Shown piece by piece: positions 16,219 through 25,827 of a stretch of 64,000 nucleotides of DNA. Position 1 is the first letter of the stretch, and every line of letters starts with the position of its first letter. The position numbers and the translations under genes were made by a program. Location: positions 62,001 to 126,000 of the IMG/VR virus record IMGVR_UViG_3300037245_004243. The stretch is one strand, 5' to 3'. The stretch comes from a virus. The notes beneath the pieces were generated by a model. That model was not told where the DNA came from, did not search any database, and was given only the letters and a program-made list of their open reading frames with translations.

Positions 16219-17821
16219 CATTTGTGCGAGTCCAAATTTCGGCTCGAGGTCCTGTTCCACCGAATAATTTCCCATTGCCATAGGCCATAGAGATAAATGA
16301 GTCTTCATCATTAAAATCGTCTTTGTCAATCGCCCAAGTTGAACCACCATCCTCTGATACCATTACCGCGCCAACGCTACCCCCGCCTAAATAGGTAAAT
16401 GTATCGCCTGGATTGTAAACCAAACAGGGAATTGATGAGATATACGGCTCCACAATTTCCAACCGAATCTTTTCAATCCAATTTGCACCGGCATCTATTG
16501 ATGTCCAGATACGACCATCGTTTCCGGTCGCCGCGATTAGTATATCTCTGGATGTATCAATGGCAAGACGGGTGTTAATTGTATTTGCCTGAAGACTGAG
16601 GAAGTCGATAACTTTCGTCCAATTTGCACCGGCATCATCAGACTGCCAGACCTGCGCTCTGCCGCTTGTTCCGAGATACATTCTATCTCTGACCGAATCA
16701 TAAACGAAAGTTTCGATGCCATCAACAAACGGTTCTGCTATATGGAAATCTCTATTTAATGTCCAATTGGCGCCCTGATCAATGGATTGATAAAGGTTCG
16801 CGCCCCAATTTCCTATGCTATCACTTAGGCCACAATAAAGGATATCGGCAACTGGATCATACCCAATTCGTCCACTAACAAACTGAAATATGCCTATGCC
16901 CTGGTCCATACTAAGAGTCCACGTTACGCCCTGATCGGTACTTTTATAAACTAAACCATATGGATATGCACAACAATACATGGCATCGTTTACTGAATCA
17001 TGGGTTAAGCTATGAATTGCAGTCGATGCTGTTGCTTCATTTGAAAGATCCCACATAAGCGCCCAAGTTGAACCACCATCACTACTTTTCCAAATTTGGG
17101 CATCCATCATTGTGGCAACATATTGTTCATCATTTGTAGAATCATATCCCGCCGCTGTGATGGAGCTCTGTGATGGATCTTCAACATAAAGTTGTCTTTC
17201 CATATTCCATGGTTCTAATGAGGGTGTATTTATTACAGGTGTATTCATAATAAACTCTATATTTGGGTTAACATTAGGCTCATACCGGGTAAGTGGATCA
17301 GCATCAATTTCAGAAGTTATGATGTGCCTGATTTGTGGAGCAAAAACAAAATTATTTTCTTTACATTGAAATATTGATACAACCCAATTGCCTTCGATGA
17401 TTATATCAGAATCCTTTGGTATTACCGGAATCTGTATTTTTCTCGAAAAGAGCTGCTCGTCACCGGAAAATAAACCGAATTCAGAAATATTTAATCCGTT
17501 TCCGTCTCCGGTATCCATCGAAATTTTATAATTGATGACATTTGGCGCATCAAATGTATAATAGTCGATATCCTTAATATAGGCATTTGTTAGCCCGGTA
17601 TCAGCTTTGTGGGTCATGGCCGTGCCATCACCAACGCCAACTTTTACAATTTTGTTGTTGCCCGGCTCGCCAGTCAATAAAAGGGTGATTAATTCTAATC
17701 CAGAAAGGGTGATTAAATTACTGTCAAGATATTCGCCTATTGGGATTTTTACCCCATAAACGATTCTGTAAACCCGAATATATAATCTTCCCTCCAGTGA
17801 AGCCCGGTCAAATATTTTCAT
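16214..17821 (-). CDS. Fibre/receptor-binding protein with Asp-box beta-propeller
   Basis: 535 residues. Residues 1-170 form a baseplate/fibre-anchor domain homologous to that of the upstream gene (shared LLTGEPGNNKIVKVGVGD and NISEFGLFSGDEQLFSRKI). Residues about 230-535 contain six Asp-box motifs of the type S-x-D-x-G-x-x-W (SSDGGSTW, STDQGVTW, SIDQGANW, SDDAGANW, SIDAGANW, SEDGGSTW), diagnostic of BNR/sialidase-type or photosynthesis-stability-factor-type beta-propellers. Either a glycan-degrading or glycan-binding tip; no sialidase arginine triad can be assigned. It pairs with the upstream paralogue as alternative or joint receptor-binding proteins. Confidence 0.7.
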   Translation of the reverse strand: MKIFDRASLEGRLYIRVYRIVYGVKIPIGEYLDSNLITLSGLELITLLLTGEPGNNKIVKVGVGDGTAMTHKADTGLTNAYIKDIDYYTFDAPNVINYKISMDTGDGNGLNISEFGLFSGDEQLFSRKIQIPVIPKDSDIIIEGNWVVSIFQCKENNFVFAPQIRHIITSEIDADPLTRYEPNVNPNIEFIMNTPVINTPSLEPWNMERQLYVEDPSQSSITAAGYDSTNDEQYVATMMDAQIWKSSDGGSTWALMWDLSNEATASTAIHSLTHDSVNDAMYCCAYPYGLVYKSTDQGVTWTLSMDQGIGIFQFVSGRIGYDPVADILYCGLSDSIGNWGANLYQSIDQGANWTLNRDFHIAEPFVDGIETFVYDSVRDRMYLGTSGRAQVWQSDDAGANWTKVIDFLSLQANTINTRLAIDTSRDILIAATGNDGRIWTSIDAGANWIEKIRLEIVEPYISSIPCLVYNPGDTFTYLGGGSVGAVMVSEDGGSTWAIDKDDFNDEDSFISMAYGNGKLFGGTGPRAEIWTRTNG

Positions 17822-17831
17822 TTATTTCCCT

Positions 17832-19106
17832 TTATGGTAATAATATATCGCTTATACCATCATATCTTCTGCATAAATTATTGAATTGACCACTCGTTTC
17901 TGTACCCATCATCCACATATTTCCCTGTGGATCAAGCTGAATACCGTATTTGCCTATTGTATAAGAATTGAAATCAATTTCATCCAATTGGGCCGTGGAA
18001 CCTTGTCCTGGAGTTTCCAAGTAATCATATTTGCGTAAATCTGTATCATCGACAAATGGATCGACAACCCAAATATGATTATTTGGTATGTCTAAAATGC
18101 TATAACTCATCGCATTCGAATGATCGATTAATTTACCATGATATCCACCATTATATAATGAACCATCTGGATAATTGTATACAACCAAATAATTATAATA
18201 TCCAGAAACCCAACCAACACCAACCCCAACGAGCAGATTTCGTTGTGTATCTACCTGCATCGAATTTACCTGAGTTAAACCAGATGGTTGAACAAGATGA
18301 ATATCTAAAACTATATTTTCCGTGAATCCATCGAGTTCTATCCAGTGAATGTTGCTGTCCGATTCCCTCATCAATAAACATAGACGATTTGTACCACTAT
18401 TCCATGTTATACTGGCAAGATTCCAGGATGTATACCCGGCAGGATATCCAATCGAATCAAGTATGACATTTGACATACCATCCAGTTTCCATATTGTATT
18501 GGAAGTGGAATTATGAGTGTACAAATTAAATTGATCATCTATCGCCATCCCACGTTGACTGCCACTCATACCAAAAGGAGGATCTTGTAATAAAACTGGA
18601 GAATCATATTCCTTCGGGTAAAAATTTGGATCATTTATTGCAAAATCCAAATATGCTGAAGATGAAAATGTTGTTTTCTTGCATTCCTGTACCCAAACAG
18701 TCCAATACCCAAACAAGGTAATAGAATCATCTTTTGGAATAGCCACTGATCGAATTTTCCGGGAAAAAAGCTGCTCACCTTCAGAAAATAAACCAAATTC
18801 AGAAATATTCATTCCGTTTGCTTCATCGACATCGATTGAAAAATGCCATTGAACAACGGATTGCTCAAGCAAAGTGTGCCCGGTAACCGGTTTGATATAA
18901 AGATTTGATAGACCTGTATCAGAAAGCACCGGAAGCGAATTATTATCGCCGACGCCGATTTTTGTGATAATGTTATTGCCGGGTTCACCGGTCAACAAAA
19001 AGGCGATTAATTGTTTGCCTGACATCGTAATTAAATTATGGTCATCAAACCCACCAATTATCTTGCCGTCCTGAACAATATCTAATTTTAGTCTACCTTT
19101 TATCAT
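17832..19106 (-). CDS. Fibre/receptor-binding protein with NHL-like propeller
   Basis: 424 residues. The N-terminal 160 residues match the anchor domain of the downstream gene (LLTGEPGNNIITKIGVGDNN, NGMNISEFGLFSEGEQLFSR). The C-terminal part has repeated strands of the kind GMAIDDQFNLYTHNSTSNTI and IQLDPQGNMWMMGTETSGQ, typical of NHL/SGL beta-propellers rather than Asp-box propellers. So two adjacent proteins share an anchor but carry different propeller tips. Confidence 0.65.
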   Translation of the reverse strand: MIKGRLKLDIVQDGKIIGGFDDHNLITMSGKQLIAFLLTGEPGNNIITKIGVGDNNSLPVLSDTGLSNLYIKPVTGHTLLEQSVVQWHFSIDVDEANGMNISEFGLFSEGEQLFSRKIRSVAIPKDDSITLFGYWTVWVQECKKTTFSSSAYLDFAINDPNFYPKEYDSPVLLQDPPFGMSGSQRGMAIDDQFNLYTHNSTSNTIWKLDGMSNVILDSIGYPAGYTSWNLASITWNSGTNRLCLLMRESDSNIHWIELDGFTENIVLDIHLVQPSGLTQVNSMQVDTQRNLLVGVGVGWVSGYYNYLVVYNYPDGSLYNGGYHGKLIDHSNAMSYSILDIPNNHIWVVDPFVDDTDLRKYDYLETPGQGSTAQLDEIDFNSYTIGKYGIQLDPQGNMWMMGTETSGQFNNLCRRYDGISDILLP

Positions 19107-19114
19107 TTTTACCT

Positions 19115-21481
19115 TTAATGAAAACTTATTTCGTCGGCTGATCGCACTATAAAATTATACAAACGCGCATCAACAAATGATGTCACGAGATCGGATTTAA
19201 ATCGAATTACCGGGGTGACAGCAGGAGTATAACAACTCATATCCCCTCTGGCCGTTTGTTGCCATCCACCCGCACCCAAATTAGAACCTTCATCCCAAAA
19301 ATAAGACTTTGCTACACTTCCAACCCTTGTATATCTCATTTTTCCGATAGTACCTTCAGCATAATTATAACTATTTCCACCATTATTCAAATTGGTTCTG
19401 GTATGATACGCATATTTTGAATCGTCTGGTGTTAGCCAATCATAATTGTTAAGGCTAATGTTCATAGATAATCCAGTTGGTGAATGGTATGCGGAGACAC
19501 CAATTTTTATATATGAATCCGCCGCCTGGCTATCTAAAGAATACCATTCATAATTCCATTGTAAATCGAAGTCACCGATAAGGTCAAAATTTGCATAATA
19601 TCCTGCGTATTCGTCACCCATTGAAGTAAAACGTATACTATTCTCAAATATCGACGCTGAATCGCCATCATTTTCCCAATTGGTCCAATTTACAGGTTGT
19701 GTGCCATCTTCACCGGGGAAAGTATCCTGGTGAATTGGACTAACAAATTCAGCATCAGGTATGCTATAAACGATATCGGATTGTGAAGCAAATTCCCCTA
19801 AATAAGGCACGTCCGCGCACGATCCTTCCACTACTAAATTATCAAAATAAACGTCTTGCTGCGGATTATATGGTGACGCATTATAGCACCTTAATCGAAG
19901 AAAAACCGGGTCATTTGTCACGATTTTATCCCCGGTATATGACGTTGTCATTACCCAACCGGCAGCACTATTCCACGCCCAAGTTTCAACAGTCTGTCCA
20001 TATCTTATAAGTCTAAATTTTCCTACATTATGCCCGCCCCATGGTGTATGAACAATACGAAGATTTGCGCCATCACTATGAACAACAGAATAAAGTTCAT
20101 GTGGATTTTCGCCGCCGGTTAATTGCTGATAAAAATAATGTGCCCCACCGCCAGCACTTGAATGACGCCACGCTTCTAATAATATATGCCAGGAATTCCA
20201 TGGTTCTGTCGGGGTAACTAATGAATAATCTACCGTCGCCGTAAAATCACCGGCTAATCCATATATTGTCCATGCTCTCGAAACGGAGATTGCCCCGGTT
20301 AAATTCAAAAAAAGTTGATTGGATTGGATGGAAGCATCCCCGAATATTTCCCATCTTGACTCATCTGGCGGATCATCGTTATTCCCGTCAAAATCGTCAT
20401 TGAATGCGATTGGGCAAACCGTGACCACTAAATAACCATAGTCTGATTCAATTGGAGGTCCGCCATTTGAAATCACACAATAATAGATATCGGTATCATC
20501 CTCGGTTGCGCCGGTAATCGTTAATGTATCGGTGATCTCACCTGGAATTGCACCAGAGCCGTTATACCACTGCCAAGAAGTCGGTGACGGTCCAGCATCT
20601 ACCGTAAAAACCCAAGTATCATCACCAGGTACGGAAGTAAGATGACCCCCCAATGGATCTTGATAAACTTCAAGCGCACCTGGAGTAAATGCCGATATTA
20701 TACCGGATGTTATCGCTGCATTTGAGGTAAAATATTTAGGTTCTGCTGCACAATTGATAGGATCAGATTTGGTATACCCGCCATTATGATAAAATGTGAC
20801 TTCCCCTCCCTCAACGGTCATAACGCCATCATGGTTCCATTTCCCATTATGGTATGCGCCCCAATGAACATCCAATTCAAAACAGTCAAACCCGGTCATA
20901 TAATCTTGAAAAAGGACTTCCATCAAAAATAGCTGAATCCACCCGGCTGGATGAACTTCTTTAATAAGTTCTTTCAGGTTCGATAGATTTGTGTTATCGA
21001 TTTTAAAAATATATGTGAATGGCCGGGTCGGGTCATTATTTGTTAACCACCAGTCTGGCTTTTCGACCAAGTCAATGGTCATATCATCAATATTGATATC
21101 TCCGGAATCAGTCGGGATGGAAAAGTCGGTGAAAGAATTAAAAAAGAATCCGTAAGACGTCTTGGTAGCTTTCAAATTTCCTATCAGTTTTGAGAGCGAT
21201 ATAAATAGCCGTTTATTGTCATCGTTTAAACCAAATTTATTTATATCGATGACATCTTTGAAATAAAGGTTGAGAAATTCATCCAGCAGTTCAGAATACA
21301 TCGTATTGGCGTCAACATTATCAGTAATATTCAAAGATTTATTTAATGGATGTTCATCCAAAAATTCCAGGTATACCCGAATCAATTCCCTCCATTTTGG
21401 ATGCTGACTTTTGATAAATGGCAGCACCAGGGAATCTATCATATACTGGATTTTTTTATATTCGTTGAGTAAAACGGCCAT
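19115..21481 (-). CDS. Baseplate-attached multidomain fibre (Ig-like and lectin-like domains)
   Basis: 788 residues. Residues 1-200 are a helical baseplate-attachment domain (LVLPFIKSQHPKWRELIRVY, KATKTSYGFFFNSFTDFSI, EVHPAGWIQLFLMEVLFQDY). About 270-355 is an Ig-like domain (WQWYNGSGAIPG, TLTITGATEDDTDIYYCVIS). About 358-560 and 585-785 are two concanavalin-like jelly-roll domains, joined by FASQSDIVYSIPDAEF, which is one unit of the SQADI repeat of the long fibre. It overlaps gp6 by 1 nt, so it is likely wedge-linked. Probable adhesion to host glycans. Confidence 0.65.
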   Translation of the reverse strand: MAVLLNEYKKIQYMIDSLVLPFIKSQHPKWRELIRVYLEFLDEHPLNKSLNITDNVDANTMYSELLDEFLNLYFKDVIDINKFGLNDDNKRLFISLSKLIGNLKATKTSYGFFFNSFTDFSIPTDSGDINIDDMTIDLVEKPDWWLTNNDPTRPFTYIFKIDNTNLSNLKELIKEVHPAGWIQLFLMEVLFQDYMTGFDCFELDVHWGAYHNGKWNHDGVMTVEGGEVTFYHNGGYTKSDPINCAAEPKYFTSNAAITSGIISAFTPGALEVYQDPLGGHLTSVPGDDTWVFTVDAGPSPTSWQWYNGSGAIPGEITDTLTITGATEDDTDIYYCVISNGGPPIESDYGYLVVTVCPIAFNDDFDGNNDDPPDESRWEIFGDASIQSNQLFLNLTGAISVSRAWTIYGLAGDFTATVDYSLVTPTEPWNSWHILLEAWRHSSAGGGAHYFYQQLTGGENPHELYSVVHSDGANLRIVHTPWGGHNVGKFRLIRYGQTVETWAWNSAAGWVMTTSYTGDKIVTNDPVFLRLRCYNASPYNPQQDVYFDNLVVEGSCADVPYLGEFASQSDIVYSIPDAEFVSPIHQDTFPGEDGTQPVNWTNWENDGDSASIFENSIRFTSMGDEYAGYYANFDLIGDFDLQWNYEWYSLDSQAADSYIKIGVSAYHSPTGLSMNISLNNYDWLTPDDSKYAYHTRTNLNNGGNSYNYAEGTIGKMRYTRVGSVAKSYFWDEGSNLGAGGWQQTARGDMSCYTPAVTPVIRFKSDLVTSFVDARLYNFIVRSADEISFH

Positions 21482-23679
21482 TAATTAGTCTCCGTATAAG
21501 TCTCAGCATTCAAAATAATCGAATCAAATTTCATAAAGGTTTCACGGTTCAATTCCACTGTCCGGTCGGATGTATAAGTGAAATCCAAATCATATGTGCT
21601 ATCTGCCGCCAAACCAAAAGAGACATTATCATCCTGATTTATAATCATATGCCCGGTTGTGTAAGTTATAGATCCGATTTCGTCCCCGTCCCAAAATAAA
21701 AGACCTGAGCCGTTATCAGTCAGCATGTTTCCATTTACTAATCCGGTCACAGAGAGTGGGTCGACAGCCGCGCCCAATCTGATGGCCACATACCCGCTAT
21801 CCTTTACGGTAACCCGCGAGGCAAAAGTGATTGTAGTATCGACGACTTCATCTATTGAATCGACAAATTTAATCAGATTGGAAAGATGAAATGTTTTATT
21901 GAAACCTTCCAAATTATCATCCAGATAAGTATCGATCTGCTCGGCAATATCTTCAGTGTTAAGATTTAACACCGACTCATGGGTAATATTTACAGTCGGG
22001 GAAAAATGCACAATTTGTGGCTGCAGAAATCTGTAAAATATTGCGATAATCTTGGTAATATTCAAAAAGGCGATTATGTCCGCTATCTCGGTATCGTCAA
22101 GATATGAAAAATCGTCTTTGAGTGCCGTGCAATAAACGTGCCCAACATCGACATAAGGAAATTCTTTTGTTGGCCAGCTTTCTACCAACCTTTTAAAATA
22201 AAGACCGCCGCCCAGGTCAACCTCTTCGACATATTCCAGTTCCCCGCCCCATAAAAAGGCATCAAAAAATGTATCATATTTTGAATAGCGTTTTATTAAA
22301 ATATTGTGATCGTCTTGGGTGACTGCCCGGTTTTGTGTCGTGTAAAATAATGGTGCATTTTGCCGGATAGAATCAATGCTCTCTTGCTCTGTTCCATTTT
22401 CCAAGGCGCCCAAAATTGTCAGTGTAAGCTCATCATAATTGGTGACTGAGGAATCAATTGATACCGCCGCCGCATTTCCATTCACGATATCACCGGCAGT
22501 TTTAACATAAATAATCCGGATCTGATCATTTACAGTAGGAATTTGAAATCGTTGTGAATCCCCAAATTTTATAATCAGGTCATCAAAATGATTTATATAA
22601 TAACCGGGATCGTTCAATTCGAATGTTTCTCTGTTGACATTTATCCAGGGAGTTGTGGATGTAATAAATCCCCCTACGCCATCCGGAGAATCCACAAAAA
22701 CATTTAATTCATCGTTCTCGACCTCATCCCGATAATCCAGAGTATATTCCTGAAAATTGCCGCCAGTGGCTATCCAATTTTGCTCTGTTACAACGCCCTC
22801 ATAAAGTCGAACTTCATGAATTTCATTATCGTTTATGATAACGTCTTCAAAATTGGTCAGGTTCAATGAGCCCATCACAAATGGAGAATATTTATTTATT
22901 GTAATCGATAGGTTACGCGTTAATCGGCATTCATCAAAATAGACGCTTTCGTCTACAACGCTATTTCCTGCGCCCAGTGTGAAGTACGTGACAGCGTTTG
23001 TTGCAGTAAAATTGACAGTCTTCAGGTACCAATTCCCGGCAATAGCGGAGAAGAATGTGGAGTCATGCAATTCCCCGGCCATATCGTTTGCATTACTGAT
23101 TAAGAGCCGCGCTATTTGTAATGCACCAGTTCGATATCGAAGAGTGAAGGTGTAATTTTTCCCTATGGAAGTTGCAAATGCCTGGGAGATTAATTTTGCT
23201 GACCCGACATCCTGGAAGATTTTTAAAACTGCATCTGCAGCATCGTGAGCTGAGGAGTTTCCACTATCATCCTCGATTGTGTATATGCCGTCGCTGACAC
23301 TGGTTGCCAAATCCCAATCTGTGGGAGGAGTAACCCCTGTCGCGCCGGTCCAGACTTCACCATTTAGGATATCATTGATTCGCTGAATGCCAGTCCAGAT
23401 GTATGCCGCCGACTTACGTTTCGGAATATAATTCAGAGTATTGGCAATTTTAAAAACATTGGTATCTATCTGAGCTGAATCAGGAAACAATTCATTGACC
23501 GACATATTCAGGTACATTTGCTGATACTGGATACCAAAAGTCATAACATCGAGTAATTGCGACAGCGCCGAACCTTCGAAATTGTAATCTTGGAAATCAG
23601 TATCAGAGCCGATGAATGCTTTAAATTGTTCCTTTAATTCGGCGAAATCGACATTATAAAAATTCTTTATATCGGCCAT
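21481..23679 (-). CDS. gp6: Baseplate wedge protein gp6 with inserted jelly-roll domain
   Basis: 732 residues. The N-terminus (FKAFIGSDTDFQDYNFEGSA, LLDVMTFGIQYQQMYLNMSV, ELFPDSAQIDTNVFKIANTL, YIPKRKSA) and the region after residue 258 (SITINKYSPFVMG) follow gp6/J-type baseplate wedge proteins, which form the inner ring of the baseplate. Between about residues 95 and 256 is an extra domain (SDGIYTIEDDSGNSSAHDAA, YTFTLRYRTGALQIARLLIS, DESVYFDECRLTRN) that looks like a CBM4_9-type carbohydrate-binding jelly roll. It lies in the expected order beside gp25. Confidence 0.85.
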   Translation of the reverse strand: MADIKNFYNVDFAELKEQFKAFIGSDTDFQDYNFEGSALSQLLDVMTFGIQYQQMYLNMSVNELFPDSAQIDTNVFKIANTLNYIPKRKSAAYIWTGIQRINDILNGEVWTGATGVTPPTDWDLATSVSDGIYTIEDDSGNSSAHDAADAVLKIFQDVGSAKLISQAFATSIGKNYTFTLRYRTGALQIARLLISNANDMAGELHDSTFFSAIAGNWYLKTVNFTATNAVTYFTLGAGNSVVDESVYFDECRLTRNLSITINKYSPFVMGSLNLTNFEDVIINDNEIHEVRLYEGVVTEQNWIATGGNFQEYTLDYRDEVENDELNVFVDSPDGVGGFITSTTPWINVNRETFELNDPGYYINHFDDLIIKFGDSQRFQIPTVNDQIRIIYVKTAGDIVNGNAAAVSIDSSVTNYDELTLTILGALENGTEQESIDSIRQNAPLFYTTQNRAVTQDDHNILIKRYSKYDTFFDAFLWGGELEYVEEVDLGGGLYFKRLVESWPTKEFPYVDVGHVYCTALKDDFSYLDDTEIADIIAFLNITKIIAIFYRFLQPQIVHFSPTVNITHESVLNLNTEDIAEQIDTYLDDNLEGFNKTFHLSNLIKFVDSIDEVVDTTITFASRVTVKDSGYVAIRLGAAVDPLSVTGLVNGNMLTDNGSGLLFWDGDEIGSITYTTGHMIINQDDNVSFGLAADSTYDLDFTYTSDRTVELNRETFMKFDSIILNAETYTETN

Positions 23680-23680
23680 C

Positions 23681-23899
23681 TTAATCCTCTATTTCGATTT
23701 TATAATCTGGAAAATTCTTTTTTGCAAATTTCGAGGCTTCCTCTGACGAATTAAATGATTTTTTTACAACCGGGTCGGGCTCATCTTTTTCATAAATAAA
23801 CCATTTGGAAGTCGTTTTGCTTATAACCAATGGATAATTCTTATCAGGTGTATAATTTAATTTTAACTGTGCCTCGAATAACTTTCTGAATGATTTCAT
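23681..23899 (-). CDS. Small leader-bearing packaged protein
   Basis: 72 residues. Leader MKSFRKLFE|A has an LFE site. The body (SKTTSKWFIYEKDEPDPVVK, SFNSSEEASKFAKKNFPDYK) is a short alpha-beta module like the small DUF-type strand-helix units found in several leader genes here (compare the 37410-38018 gene, GAWYIYDTNQNIIGGPFKRE). It is inserted between gp6 and gp25. Confidence 0.6.
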   Translation of the reverse strand: MKSFRKLFEAQLKLNYTPDKNYPLVISKTTSKWFIYEKDEPDPVVKKSFNSSEEASKFAKKNFPDYKIEIED

Positions 23900-23905
23900 A
23901 ATTTC

Positions 23906-24289
23906 CTATGATAGTACTGACAAATTGATTGTTAATTCTTCGGTAATATTTAAACTGATAATCGAGTATGTAATCGAAACTTTTATTTTATGATTGTTGG
24001 GATCACTATTAATGACGATTGAATCGATTGAAACCCTCGGCTCCCAGTTTGTGATCGCAAACTCAATCTCCTCTTCTAAACTGGAAATTGTGAATGGGTT
24101 TATTTTTTCAAAAAGTAGGTCGGCAGTTGCCGCACCGAAAATGGGATTCTGAAATTTTGTTTTTGTGCCAATTTTAGTCAAAATAATGGTCTGCAGGGAT
24201 TGCTTAATAGAATCCACATCCTCTTTTAATACGAGATCTCCGAACTCATCAATATCTAAATCATATGGGATATCTGAATAAATCGACAT
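23906..24289 (-). CDS. gp25: Baseplate wedge protein gp25
   Basis: 127 residues, close to the 132 of T4 gp25. DIDEFGDLVLKEDVDSIKQS, then ILTKIGTKTKFQNPIFG and the strongly conserved EFAITNWEPRVSIDSIVI (the EPR motif), identify the GPW/gp25 lysozyme-like fold family. It joins gp6 and the sheath to the wedge. Located next to gp6 as in other contractile-tail systems. Confidence 0.9.
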   Translation of the reverse strand: MSIYSDIPYDLDIDEFGDLVLKEDVDSIKQSLQTIILTKIGTKTKFQNPIFGAATADLLFEKINPFTISSLEEEIEFAITNWEPRVSIDSIVINSDPNNHKIKVSITYSIISLNITEELTINLSVLS

Positions 24290-24309
24290 TTCTTACCTTT
24301 CAACTCTAT

Positions 24310-25068
24310 TTACGGAGACGCATATGGTTCATAATATGTGACGATGTCATCATATTTGGCTTTATTTAATGCCTGAACATCGCGCCCGGTCGTTATACTT
24401 GATATTCTGGTAAGCAACCCATATGTACCATTAAAGTCGATAGGATCATTTATATGGGAATATCCTGTTGTAAAGGCATTCTGGTCTTGGATTATCCCGG
24501 CATCTGAATCCCATCCAGTCCCATCATAGGCATAAACTACCTCACAGCGCTCGACGGTATTTAATGGATTTGGGAGTGCCGTTTCGCCTGGATCTAAATT
24601 CACAGTCACGCTACCCGCCACAGCAGGGGGATCAGGTCCAGGAATAGGCGCAACAATTACTTGACCGATGATAGTTCTTTCGATATCACCGGGCTGGCAT
24701 TTCACCTTTGTGCCAACTGTAAAAGAAGGGAATGACATCCCTGAAAATTGAAAACTGTTATCGCTGAGTCTGTCGAAAATACCGGGACCATTAATTGGAT
24801 TTCCATCATACGCCCAAATATTCCAAGACGAAATTGAGGTACTGGTATAATAAGTTTTAATTGATTGCCAATTATTTAGAGCCCGTTTTGCTTCTAATCT
24901 GCTATCAAGAGAGGTCTGTGCCGCGCCCATTACACCATCAGTTATGGTCGTGATTTCATCATTTAATGAAACAAGTTCAGCATCTAATCTGTCGACCATT
25001 ATCGCCAAATTTGATGCTATCACGGTATATTCATCAACTAAAATTCTGAGGTCTTCGGCTGTTGTCAT
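24310..25068 (-). CDS. Probable baseplate/tail structural protein, unknown
   Basis: 252 residues from the ATG at 25068, chosen over an earlier in-frame start because AGGAAAAGAG precedes it and it makes an ATGA overlap with the upstream stop. The N-terminal 70 residues are helical (DRLDAELVSLNDEITTITDG); the rest is beta-rich with aromatic and glycine residues (FQFSGMSFPSFTVGTKVKCQ). Position between the PAAR/ART genes and gp25 suggests a virion role. No family recognised. Confidence 0.6.
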   Translation of the reverse strand: MTTAEDLRILVDEYTVIASNLAIMVDRLDAELVSLNDEITTITDGVMGAAQTSLDSRLEAKRALNNWQSIKTYYTSTSISSWNIWAYDGNPINGPGIFDRLSDNSFQFSGMSFPSFTVGTKVKCQPGDIERTIIGQVIVAPIPGPDPPAVAGSVTVNLDPGETALPNPLNTVERCEVVYAYDGTGWDSDAGIIQDQNAFTTGYSHINDPIDFNGTYGLLTRISSITTGRDVQALNKAKYDDIVTYYEPYASP

Positions 25069-25523
25069 ATCTCTTTTCCTTTTAGATACCAAGCACGACC
25101 ATTCGGAATATCAGTGATGACCCATTTTAAATTATTGGTCAAAATTTCTTGCTCCTCTGGATAAATTGACATCTGGCTTATATCTAAATAAGTTTTTGCT
25201 TTAATTTCGATGTAAACTGGTATCTCGCCGCCACCTGCAAAGGTACCTCTCCGGTTTTTATCTTTACTGAAAGCATTTAAACCCGTTTCAATTAGTTTAG
25301 AACCAACCTCCCACTCCCCATTTTCAACTATTTTTTGAACTTCGGATTCCTTTAAATGATATCCCCGGTATATCGTAATCGGTTTATTTCTCTTGATATT
25401 TTTTATGAGGAGTTTTTGATCAGACATCGAATATGGATATAAGGATGCATCTCCACCACCTTTCGCCGACCAAGCTTTTGCACTATCTATCAAACCCTCA
25501 AAAAGTTTTTTAAAAGTAATCAT
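25065..25523 (-). CDS. Candidate packaged ADP-ribosyltransferase with ExE motif
   Basis: 152 residues. Leader MITFKKLFE|G has an LFE site. The three elements of R-S-E class ADP-ribosyltransferases appear in order: R53 in TIYRGYHLKES, a serine strand (GLNAFSKD, S86) and an ExE glutamate pair E124-Q125-E126 in SIYPEEQEIL. ExE enzymes such as VIP2-type toxins and T4 Alt/Mod modify arginine or similar residues. T4 Alt is itself packaged and injected, which supports the same use here. It overlaps the downstream gene by 4 nt and follows the PAAR spike-tip gene. Confidence 0.7.
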   Translation of the reverse strand: MITFKKLFEGLIDSAKAWSAKGGGDASLYPYSMSDQKLLIKNIKRNKPITIYRGYHLKESEVQKIVENGEWEVGSKLIETGLNAFSKDKNRRGTFAGGGEIPVYIEIKAKTYLDISQMSIYPEEQEILTNNLKWVITDIPNGRAWYLKGKEI

Positions 25524-25826
25524 TTATCCCACCATTACATTTGCTGAACCATCGATAATAATCCCGGTAAAACATCCAATAAAAGTCTCGGACATTCTGG
25601 CAACCGGGAGCCCTTCTGCAACAACTGTGCCAGACCCACCAATTATTATTCCAAAATGGCCGTCGTCGCGCATAACAATATCGCTCATCCTGGCCACAGG
25701 CAAACCGTTCACCATTACGGTACCCGCGCCCTGGATAATTGTTCCGGACACATTGTGCTTTGTATCGTCGTGACAGGAATCGTCTCCCATTCCTATATCA
25801 GACATTCTGGCAGCAGGTAAACTCAT
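25524..25826 (-). CDS. PAAR-repeat spike tip protein
   Basis: 100 residues with three repeats of the PAAR type: LPAARMSDIGMGDDS, LPVARMSDIVMRDDG and LPVARMSETFIGC, each followed by an I-I-x-G-x-G-T-V strand. Conserved His/Cys residues (CHDDTKH, HFG, C) could bind the single metal of PAAR cones. PAAR proteins cap the central spike of contractile tails and type VI secretion systems. The gene starts 1 nt after the gp5-like spike gene ends, consistent with a spike-tip complex. Confidence 0.9.
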   Translation of the reverse strand: MSLPAARMSDIGMGDDSCHDDTKHNVSGTIIQGAGTVMVNGLPVARMSDIVMRDDGHFGIIIGGSGTVVAEGLPVARMSETFIGCFTGIIIDGSANVMVG

Positions 25827-25827
25827 A

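Noticed and set aside
11943-21481. Diversity-generating retroelement acting on fibre genes
   Set aside because: No reverse transcriptase and no template/variable repeat pair seen in the window.
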